32,569 nt of DNA, taken from positions 1 through 32,569 of the forward strand of contig JAUIGD010000021.1 of the NCBI GenBank assembly GCA_030430255.1. The letters run 5' to 3'. Below the pieces are notes generated by a model that saw only the letters and a program-made list of their open reading frames with translations, searched no databases and had not been told where the DNA came from. Positions 22,927 through 31,659 of this stretch are shown piece by piece; within the stretch, counting starts at the first letter, position 1, and every line of letters starts with the position of its first letter. Source of the DNA: Verrucomicrobiia bacterium (lineage in GTDB: Bacteria > Verrucomicrobiota > Verrucomicrobiia > Verrucomicrobiales > DEV007). The position numbers and the translations under genes are program-made.

Positions 22927-24876
22927 ATGACCCGAAACCTCCGCCTCCCCCCCGCGCTCTGCGGCGCCCTGCTCCTCGCCACCACCGGCGCGCTGCGCGC
23001 CGGCGACACCTTCACCCGCGCCCCCTACGTCCAGCTCGCCACCGACACCTCCGTCCAGATCCTCTGGCGCACCGGCGGCGCGATCCTCCCCGAGGTGCGC
23101 TACGGGACGAAGCTCGAAGCGCTCGACGGCGAGGTCGCCGACGAGGCCATCGCCGTCCGCCGGCCCGGCATCGGCTCGGAGGCCGCGCCCGCCCTGCACA
23201 GCGCCCCGAAGGGCACCCTCCAGTTCGAGGCACAGCTGAGCGGGCTCGAGCCGGACACCACCTACTACTACGCGATCTTCAACGGCGACCAACGCCTCAC
23301 CCCAGCCGACCCGAGCTACCGCTTCAAGACCCACCCCGTCCCGGGCACCGGGCGGCCCGTGTATTTCTGGGTGGTCGGCGACAGCGGCACCGGAGGGCTC
23401 GCGCAGAAGAAGGTGCACGACGCCATGCGTTCCTATAACGATGAGATGGAGCGCGAACTCGACCTCTACGTCCACGTCGGCGACATGGCCTACGGCAGCG
23501 GCACCGACAAGGAGTTCAGCGACCGCTTCTTCGCCATGTACGAGGAGACGCTGCGCAACACCGTCTGCTGGGCGGCCATGGGCAACCACGAGGGGCGCAC
23601 CTCGAAGGGCGAGGACGGCACCGGCCCCTACTACGACGCCTACGCCTGCCCGACCCGCGGCGAGGCCGGCGGCCTGCCCTCGGGCAAAGAGGCCTACTAC
23701 AGCTTCGACTTCGGCAAGACCCACTTCGTCGTGCTCGACTCCCACGACCTCGACCGCCGCCCCACCGGCGCCATGGCGCAGTGGCTGAAGGCCGACCTCG
23801 AGCAGGCCGACGCCGAATGGCTGGTCGCCTACTTCCACCACCCCCCCTACACCAAGGGCACCCACGACAGCGACCGCGAACACCAGCTCATCGAGATGCG
23901 CGAGCTCATCATGCCCATCCTCGAGGGCGGCGGCGTCGACATCGTCTTCACCGGCCACTCGCACATCTACGAGCGCTCGATGCTCGTCGACGGCGCCTAC
24001 CAGACCCCGACCACCGCCGAGGGCGTGATCCTCGACGACGGCGACGGCAAACCCGACGGCGACGGCCCCTACCGCAAGAGCGCCGGCCTCGTCCCCCACA
24101 ACGGCACCGTCCAGGTGGTCGCAGGCCACGGCGGCACCGGCGTCGGCCGCAAGGGCACCATGCCCATCATGCGCGAGATCTGGGTCGAGAACGGCTCGGT
24201 GTTGATCTCGATCGACGGCGATACGCTGACCGGCACCATGCTGAACCTCGACGGCGTCGTGCGCGACACCTTCGCCATCGTCAAGGGCGGCACCGTCGAA
24301 CACGCGCCGATCGCCGACCCCTGGCAGCCCCCCGGCGCGCGCCCCGCGGCGAAGCCCCGCGCGCAGTCCCCCGAGATCGCCGCGGCCCTGATCGACAAGG
24401 GCGCGCCGTGGAGCTACCTCGCCGGCGAGGATCCGGGCAAAGGCTGGACCGGCGCCGGCTTCGACGCCTCCACCTGGCGCACGGGCGCCGCGGGCTTCGG
24501 CTACGGTGACAGCGACGACGCCACCGAGCTCGGCGACATGCGCGGCAACTACCGCTCCATCTCCATCCGCCGCGAGTTCGAGATCCCGGAGGGCGCCGAC
24601 CTCTCGAAACTCGGGCTCAACATCTCCTACGACGACGCCTTCATCGTCCACCTCAACGGCGCCGAGGTCCTGCGCGTCGGGGTCGACTTCGGCAACGGCT
24701 CGACCGCCCAGGGCTTCCACTCGCACGAGGCGGACGGCAAGTTCGAATACTTCAGCCTCGAGAAGGCCGCCGAACACCTCGCCCCGGGCGCGAACATCAT
24801 CGCCATCGAGGGCCACAACACCAACCTCAGCAGCTCCGACCTCACCCTGCACCCCCAGCTCGTCTTGGTGGAGTAG
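22927..24876 (+). CDS. Secreted purple-acid-phosphatase-like metallophosphatase
   Basis: A 649-residue exported phosphoesterase. The signal peptide is residues 1 to about 25 (cleavage after LRAG). An N-terminal fibronectin-III-like domain (about 27-135, RAPYVQLATDTSVQILWRT...YYYAIFNGDQ) is typical of purple acid phosphatases. The metallophosphatase domain has the two-metal ligands in order: GDSG (Asp152), GDMAYG (Asp186, Tyr189), GNHE (Asn220, His221), FHHPPY (His304 or His305), and GHSHIYER (His344, His346). Tyr189 matches the purple-acid-phosphatase tyrosine ligand. The C-terminal 170 residues form a beta-rich domain (FDASTWRTGAAGFGYGD, YDDAFIVHLNGAEV) resembling galactose-binding folds. 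It probably releases phosphate from organic phosphoesters outside the cytoplasm. It heads an operon with the TPR gene 15 bases downstream. Stop TAG. Confidence 0.92.
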   Translation: MTRNLRLPPALCGALLLATTGALRAGDTFTRAPYVQLATDTSVQILWRTGGAILPEVRYGTKLEALDGEVADEAIAVRRPGIGSEAAPALHSAPKGTLQFEAQLSGLEPDTTYYYAIFNGDQRLTPADPSYRFKTHPVPGTGRPVYFWVVGDSGTGGLAQKKVHDAMRSYNDEMERELDLYVHVGDMAYGSGTDKEFSDRFFAMYEETLRNTVCWAAMGNHEGRTSKGEDGTGPYYDAYACPTRGEAGGLPSGKEAYYSFDFGKTHFVVLDSHDLDRRPTGAMAQWLKADLEQADAEWLVAYFHHPPYTKGTHDSDREHQLIEMRELIMPILEGGGVDIVFTGHSHIYERSMLVDGAYQTPTTAEGVILDDGDGKPDGDGPYRKSAGLVPHNGTVQVVAGHGGTGVGRKGTMPIMREIWVENGSVLISIDGDTLTGTMLNLDGVVRDTFAIVKGGTVEHAPIADPWQPPGARPAAKPRAQSPEIAAALIDKGAPWSYLAGEDPGKGWTGAGFDASTWRTGAAGFGYGDSDDATELGDMRGNYRSISIRREFEIPEGADLSKLGLNISYDDAFIVHLNGAEVLRVGVDFGNGSTAQGFHSHEADGKFEYFSLEKAAEHLAPGANIIAIEGHNTNLSSSDLTLHPQLVLVE

Positions 24877-24891
24877 GCGGCACCGCCCCAC

Positions 24892-25845
24892 ATGCGCCGA
24901 CCGTCCCGGCCTTTGGTTTCGCAGCGTCCCAGGCGGCGGCTGGCGCCGCTGTTGTCCGCCGCCCTCGCCCTCCTCACCGGCGCCTCGGCGCACCACGACA
25001 CCGAGACGCAGATCCGGCTCTACACCGAGCGCATCGAGGCCGGCGAGCGCACCGCGGAGATCTACTACCAGCGCGCCACTGAGTACCGCGTGCTACGCAG
25101 ACCGCAGCTCGCCGAGGCCGACCTCCGGCGAGCGCTCGACCGCGACCCCGCCTACGCCCCCGCCCGTGCCGAGCTGGCGCGCATCCTCAACGCGCGCGGC
25201 GAGCCGGAGGCCGCGCTCGACGCCGCCGCACAGAACGTCGCCGCCGCCACCACACCGCGACGGCAGGCCGCGGCGCTGATGCTGCTCGCCCGCCTGCTCG
25301 CCGACAACGCCGAGCCGGCCGCCGCGCTCCACGCCTGCGACAGCGCCCTCGACGTGCGGCCGGAGGGCGAGGTCGAATGGTTTCTCCTGCGCGCCGAGTT
25401 GCTCGGCGAGCTCGGCCGCGGCAGCGAACGCCCGGAGACGCTCGCGGCCGGCCACCGCGCCACCGGCAGCATCGTCCTGCGCAACGCCCGCCTCGACAGC
25501 CTCCTCGACGAGGGCCGCGCGGCCGAGGCGCTGCCGACGATCGAAGCCGAACTCGCCTCCGCCCGGCTCAAGAGCACCTGGCTTCTCCGGCGCGCCCGCG
25601 CCACCTTCACCACCGATCCGGAGGCCGCGCGCGCCGACCTCGAGGCCTGCCTCGCGGAGCTGGAGGGGCGCATCCATCCCGCCCGGCCCGACCTCACCCT
25701 CGTCGCCGACCGCGGGCTCGCCCACGCCCTCCTCGGCCACCGCGACCGCGCGCGCGCCGACCTCGCCCGCGCCAACCGCGGCGGCGCCGACCGCTGGGTC
25801 ACCGCCGCCCTCGAGCGGGCGCTGGAGTATGGGGATCTCGACTAG
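24892..25845 (+). CDS. Exported TPR-repeat protein
   Basis: A 317-residue protein. The arginine-rich N-terminus and LLSAALALLTGASA look like a signal peptide ending near residue 33. The rest is helical with at least three TPR-like repeats (EIYYQRATEYRVLRRPQLAEADLRRALDRDP, APARAELARILNARGEPEAALDAA, AALMLLARLLADNAEPAAALHACDSAL), and further degenerate repeats to the end. TPR arrays are protein-interaction scaffolds. It follows the phosphatase gene at 15 bases, so a role with that enzyme is likely but unspecified. The stop TAG at 25843-25845 lies within the CTAG target duplication of MITE-like copy E. Confidence 0.8.
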   Translation: MRRPSRPLVSQRPRRRLAPLLSAALALLTGASAHHDTETQIRLYTERIEAGERTAEIYYQRATEYRVLRRPQLAEADLRRALDRDPAYAPARAELARILNARGEPEAALDAAAQNVAAATTPRRQAAALMLLARLLADNAEPAAALHACDSALDVRPEGEVEWFLLRAELLGELGRGSERPETLAAGHRATGSIVLRNARLDSLLDEGRAAEALPTIEAELASARLKSTWLLRRARATFTTDPEAARADLEACLAELEGRIHPARPDLTLVADRGLAHALLGHRDRARADLARANRGGADRWVTAALERALEYGDLD

Positions 25846-26021
25846 CCCGAATCGATCACCAAGCTCCGGGCTGTGGCTCGCCCTCGTTGACGCTGAGGGT
25901 GTTGGCGTGGTGACCGGCTCGGGCAGGGTGTTCACCCAGCCGCTTCGCCGATCCCGGCCGCCGCCTACTCAGCGTCAACGAATGGCAGCGCCTCGCCTGC
26001 GAATGTGGTGATCGATCCGGG
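25846..26021 (+). mobile_element. MITE-like element, copy E (complete)
   Basis: A 176-bp copy bounded by CTAG at 25842-25845 and 26022-26025. The terminal repeats are CCCGAATCGATCACC and GGTGATCGATCCGGG. Middle pairing blocks TCGTTGACGCTGAG (25884-25897) and CTCAGCGTCAACGA (25968-25981) are exact complements, and the centre is GGGTG (25926-25930) with CACCC (25933-25937). All three pairs share nearly the same axis, so the element is one imperfect fold-back. The left CTAG contains the TPR gene's stop codon. Confidence 0.88.
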
Positions 26022-26025
26022 CTAG

Positions 26026-26167
26026 CCCGAATCGATCACCAAGCTCCGGGCTGTGGCTCGCCCTCGTTGACGCTGAGGGTGTCCGCGTGGTGACCGGCTC
26101 GGGCAGGGTGTTCACCCAGCCGCTTCGCCTGTCCCGGCCCCAACGCCAACGCCGTCAGTGTCAACGG
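26026..26167 (+). mobile_element. MITE-like element, copy F (right arm decayed)
   Basis: This copy begins directly after the right CTAG of copy E and matches it closely through the left arm and the centre, GGGTGTTCACCC. The right arm then diverges (CCAACGCCAACGCCGTCAGTGTCAACG instead of the conserved block), and no right inverted repeat or target duplication is visible. E and F are head to tail and share a single CTAG. Confidence 0.75.
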
Positions 26168-26231
26168 GGGGCACGTCCGGATCGCGATCTGCCGACCCCC
26201 GCCGGGGGGGACCACCGGGGAACCGCCACCC
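26168..26231. other. Remainder of the gap before the CRTAC1 gene
   Basis: The gap from 25846 to 26231 is almost wholly copies E and F. The last 64 bases contain only a G/C-rich CCCCC-GCC-GGGGG stem (26196-26208), downstream of the minus-strand CRTAC1 gene. It has no T-tract. Nothing else is recognisable. Confidence 0.5.
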
Positions 26232-28298
<2,067 letters not shown>

Positions 28299-28365
28299 AC
28301 CAAACTGCCCAAGACGACCGCCGCCCGCAAGGCGCGAAACCGCGCCCGCCGGAGACGCCCCGGGG

Positions 28366-30264
28366 TCAGAACGGGAACACGAACCGCACGAGGAAGCGGA
28401 CGATCCCGCTGGTCGCTTTGCCCCGCTCATCGGCGTCGATGATCACCAGGTCTTCGCCCGTCTTCTGCAGGTGGAGCCCGCTCATGAAGACGTCGACCAC
28501 GTTGAGCTCGGACTCGACATGGAACCTCGCATCCTTCTGCCAAGCCACCAGGCGGCTGGGCGGCACGCTGGCCTTCGACTTCCGCTCACCGGCGAGGATC
28601 GGCGCCCCCTTGGTCATCAAGACGAGTTTCCCCGGCCCCTCCGCCGCAGAGAAGAAAACCCTGCCGAAGAGCAACGAGGAGACCCGCAGGCTGGCGATGC
28701 GGGAGAGCGTGACCGTCTCGCTCATCGCGACGAAGTGCTTCAGGTCGAAGATCACCACCTCGCCAGCCTTCAGCTCCCACTCGACGAACTCGGCCCCACC
28801 CAGCGACCGGAAGCTCACCGACCCCTTCCGGTCCCGCATGTTCACCCGGTTCATCGTCCAGGCCTTGGCGGCGAGCCGGGCCAGCACCCCCACGCTCCAC
28901 TGCGGGATCGAGAACTTCGGCGGGCGGCCGAGCGGCTCGAGCGTCCGGGTCACGAAGAAGTCCTTGGTGTTCGATGCCAGGATCGTGTACTGCGCCCCGC
29001 ACTTCCGGAGCTTCCCCTTCGCCATCCGTTTCTTGCCGTCCTTCAGCGTGACGGGCATCCCGTACGAAGAAGAGAAGGTGACCCGCGCGAACACGTAGAG
29101 GTAGCTCTTCGCCACCATGAAAAAGAAGGCGGCGTCGACGATCAGAGCGATCAGGTTGGCGACCCAGTACGCGCGCACCAGCACCCAGTAGGTCGCGGTG
29201 TTGAAATCGTCCAAGGTCTTGTCGCTGGTCTCCTCGATCTGGTCGGCGCCCGCCTGCACCTTCCCGTCGACGCTGTCCATGATCCCCGAAGCCTTGCGGT
29301 GGAGCGCGGCGGCGGCCTTGCTCCGCTGCGCCTCGTAGACGTCGTTGAGTTCGCCTTTGACCGCGTTGCCGATGTGCCCGGCGATGTTGAAGAACCCGCA
29401 CTTCTTCTTCTCCAGCAGGGGGCTCGGGGTGGATCTGAGGAAGCCGTCCTTGACGTCGTCGGGCACTTTCTCGGCCTCCTCGTCCGACCTCGAGCGGACG
29501 GTGTCCATCGACGTCTTCACCTCCGCCTTGTAGCGATCGAACTCCTGGTCGAGCGAGTGTTCGAGGTCGGCCTCGAAGTCCCGTTCCTCTCCGGCCTGTT
29601 CGATGAAGGTCTCGTCGTAGATCGCCTGGACGGCGCGGGCGTGCATGATCTTCGAGACGACGATGCTGGGCACGACCACGAGCAGCATCGGCGACCAGAA
29701 GGCGAAGGCGCGGACCGGCAGCAGCAGGGCGTTGCGCCAGCCGAGCTGATAGACCATCGCGGCGTTCTGGCTCACGGCGAGCACACAGAACCGGCCGACC
29801 GCCGCCAGCACGTAGAGGACGACCGCCTGGACCACCCCCAGAAATACGCCGACCGCGACGGCGACCGCGACGAAGCTCACAGACCGGATGCTCCCGCGCA
29901 ACAGCAGCGCGGCGAAGGCGGCCTTATGGGCGACCGCCAGCAAGGCCAGGGGCGCGACGGGCAAAACCTGCAGCGGTTCGGGGAGCAGGCAATAGCCGTA
30001 AGCGGGGACCGCACACAGACCCACCAAACCGAGCCAATCGCGGCGCAGGGTAGCGACCGTGGCCGCGAGCGGGAAGAGGCAGAGCGCCAAGAAGCCCGCC
30101 CATGCCGCCGCCGGCGGCCACCCCACTTCGAGTTCGTCCACCGTCGTCAGCGAGAAGAGCGAAAAGTCGGACACGCCCGGCACCAGGCCGAGGAGCAGGC
30201 AGCAGGAGACGACCTCCCTCCACTTCGGTTTGGCGACGGCGCCGCTGCTCCCTCCCTTTCTCAT
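28366..30264 (-). CDS. Polytopic membrane protein with AIM24-like C-terminal domain
   Basis: A 632-residue protein whose family I recognise only in part. Hydrophobic segments at about residues 17-37, 50-72, 77-95, 99-122, 128-165 and 180-203 form an N-terminal membrane region. A charged, helical, probably coiled-coil soluble part follows (about 210-350, EERDFEADLEHSLDQEFDRYKAE), then another membrane segment (about 358-393). Residues about 490-615 resemble AIM24 beta-domains (GEVVIFDLKHFVAMSETV, VFFSAAEGPGKLVLMTKGA, RLVAWQKDARFHV, LVIIDAD). The ATG at 30264 follows the DUF4062 gene by 11 bases, so they form an operon. A frame extending further upstream to 31269 overlaps the DUF4062 gene and is rejected. 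Function unknown; a membrane role paired with DUF4062 is inferred. Confidence 0.65.
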   Translation of the reverse strand: MRKGGSSGAVAKPKWREVVSCCLLLGLVPGVSDFSLFSLTTVDELEVGWPPAAAWAGFLALCLFPLAATVATLRRDWLGLVGLCAVPAYGYCLLPEPLQVLPVAPLALLAVAHKAAFAALLLRGSIRSVSFVAVAVAVGVFLGVVQAVVLYVLAAVGRFCVLAVSQNAAMVYQLGWRNALLLPVRAFAFWSPMLLVVVPSIVVSKIMHARAVQAIYDETFIEQAGEERDFEADLEHSLDQEFDRYKAEVKTSMDTVRSRSDEEAEKVPDDVKDGFLRSTPSPLLEKKKCGFFNIAGHIGNAVKGELNDVYEAQRSKAAAALHRKASGIMDSVDGKVQAGADQIEETSDKTLDDFNTATYWVLVRAYWVANLIALIVDAAFFFMVAKSYLYVFARVTFSSSYGMPVTLKDGKKRMAKGKLRKCGAQYTILASNTKDFFVTRTLEPLGRPPKFSIPQWSVGVLARLAAKAWTMNRVNMRDRKGSVSFRSLGGAEFVEWELKAGEVVIFDLKHFVAMSETVTLSRIASLRVSSLLFGRVFFSAAEGPGKLVLMTKGAPILAGERKSKASVPPSRLVAWQKDARFHVESELNVVDVFMSGLHLQKTGEDLVIIDADERGKATSGIVRFLVRFVFPF

Positions 30265-30275
30265 GGCTCGATCGT

Positions 30276-31439
30276 TCAGGTCTCGCTGGGTGCCGCCACC
30301 GACTCGGCGGCGATCAGGTCGCTGATCTTGCGGCGCGAGACCGCCCGCCGCGCCAGCAGCGCGCCCTCCCCCTGCTCGGCGAGCCAGTGAAGAAAGCGCT
30401 GGATCCGCGCCCGGGTCGTCGACTGATCGCGGCAGTTCGCGATGAGGACCATCTGGATCTTCTGCACCTCGTCGGCCACGTAGACCCCGAAGGGGGCGGC
30501 GACGACGATGGCGTCGGGAAACCCCAGCTGGCGGATCGCCTGGGTCTCGGAGACGGACTTTTGACAGGCGATCACGTGGACGGGACCGGCGACACCGCCG
30601 GGCAGGTGGCCACAGATCCGGTAGTCGCGCAGGAACGGCTGCCCGACGAGTTCGCGCGCCGCCGCGGTGCTCATCGCCGCCGGGATGCAGTCGCAGACCA
30701 AGGCGACCCGCTCGCCGGCGACCGGGTAAATCACGGTGTCGCGGGGTTCGTCGAGACGCTCCGCCCCGCTCCGCTCGGAGAGGAACTCGACCAGCGCACC
30801 GGCGGTGACCTGGCGGCGCGCGGCAAAATCGAGCCGCGACCAAACCAGCGCCTGGCCCGCATAGTAGCCGGACTTCGGATCGAAACCGATCCCCGATCGC
30901 GCCAGGGTGAGGAGCGCGGATACCGCCGCGCGCCCAGCTGCCGCCACCGCCTCTTCGCCGGTCCGCACCTGCACGCCGATGAGTTTCAGGTTGCGGATGT
31001 AGGCCTGGAAGCGCCCGTCCGGGGAGCCCGGGTCGGCCTCGATCGCCGGGAATTGGATCAGGCGCACTTTCGAAGGCGACTGGTTGTAGGCTGACTGGAA
31101 CTCCTCGTGGCAGATGCCCAGGCCGCCCCCCGCCGTCTCCGCCTCCCCCGTCCAGCCCGCGTTGCCGTTGTAGAGGGCGATGAAGACATCCGCCTCCCTC
31201 GATTTGCCAACGCACAGGTCCCAGGCGTTCTCCGCGGCGGCCCCTTCGGATTGCTCCTCGTGGATCCACACTTCAAATACTTGGTGCCCGCCGAACTCGA
31301 TCGCCTCCAGCGCCTCCTTGATCGCCTCGCGCAGGGTCCCCATCGACCGGCTGGCGCCGCGGAAGCGCACCCTGTCCCGGCAGTGGCTCGAGAGCATGAC
31401 CCGCAACGGCTCGATCGAGAAATAGTCCGCACCCGCCAT
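30276..31439 (-). CDS. DUF4062-domain protein
   Basis: A 387-residue protein. Residues about 10-130 match DUF4062, a TIR-like Rossmann fold. LRVMLSSHCRDRVRFRG resembles the 'vFvSSt..Dl..eR' opening; VFEVWIHEEQSEGAA, CVGKSREADVFIALYNG and GICHEEFQSAYNQ follow the family layout (last segment like 'tEeEy..A'). The rest (about 150-387) is not recognised; it includes ALVCDCIPAAMS, VHVIACQKSVSE and a positively charged C-terminus. DUF4062 commonly forms the N-terminus of STAND and other proteins in prokaryotic conflict systems, but no NTPase P-loop is visible here. ATG at 31439 is used; a GTG lies one codon upstream, and a G-rich GAGGGG lies only about two bases before the ATG. A later ATG at 31397 is possible. 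Confidence 0.72.
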   Translation of the reverse strand: MAGADYFSIEPLRVMLSSHCRDRVRFRGASRSMGTLREAIKEALEAIEFGGHQVFEVWIHEEQSEGAAAENAWDLCVGKSREADVFIALYNGNAGWTGEAETAGGGLGICHEEFQSAYNQSPSKVRLIQFPAIEADPGSPDGRFQAYIRNLKLIGVQVRTGEEAVAAAGRAAVSALLTLARSGIGFDPKSGYYAGQALVWSRLDFAARRQVTAGALVEFLSERSGAERLDEPRDTVIYPVAGERVALVCDCIPAAMSTAAARELVGQPFLRDYRICGHLPGGVAGPVHVIACQKSVSETQAIRQLGFPDAIVVAAPFGVYVADEVQKIQMVLIANCRDQSTTRARIQRFLHWLAEQGEGALLARRAVSRRKISDLIAAESVAAPSET

Positions 31440-31659
31440 CACCCCTCAGCGGCCGCCTCCCCCATCACCCGGCGATCGACCGGCAGCCCCGCCTCCCGAC
31501 CGGACCCCGCGCCGAGCGCCGCAGATTCAACACGCATGGGGTGAATAAACCCGCCGCCGGATCCGCCGGTCAAGAACAATCGGGCGGGCGGCGATTGGCC
31601 TTGCCCGACGGGAGGGCGTCCGCTAGAACCGTGGCGCGCCAGAGAAGGCGATCGAGACG
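31440..31659. other. Divergent intergenic region, DUF4062 gene versus patatin gene
   Basis: A 220-base gap between two divergent starts. The patatin-side promoter at 31601-31629 lies here. I found no comparably good promoter for the DUF4062 operon and no operator-like inverted repeat. Confidence 0.5.
31601..31629 (+). promoter_or_regulatory. Candidate promoter of the patatin-like gene
   Basis: TTGCCC (31601-31606) and TAGAAC (31624-31629) are separated by 17 bases. Initiation near 31636 gives a leader of about 24 bases to the ATG at 31660, with GAGAAGG as a weak, rather distant ribosome site. Confidence 0.45.

Noticed and set aside
28366-31269. A 967-codon minus-strand open frame suggesting a giant fusion protein
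   Set aside because: The part beyond 30264 overlaps the recognisable DUF4062 gene in another frame and has low-complexity, unfamily-like composition. The true gene starts at the ATG at 30264.
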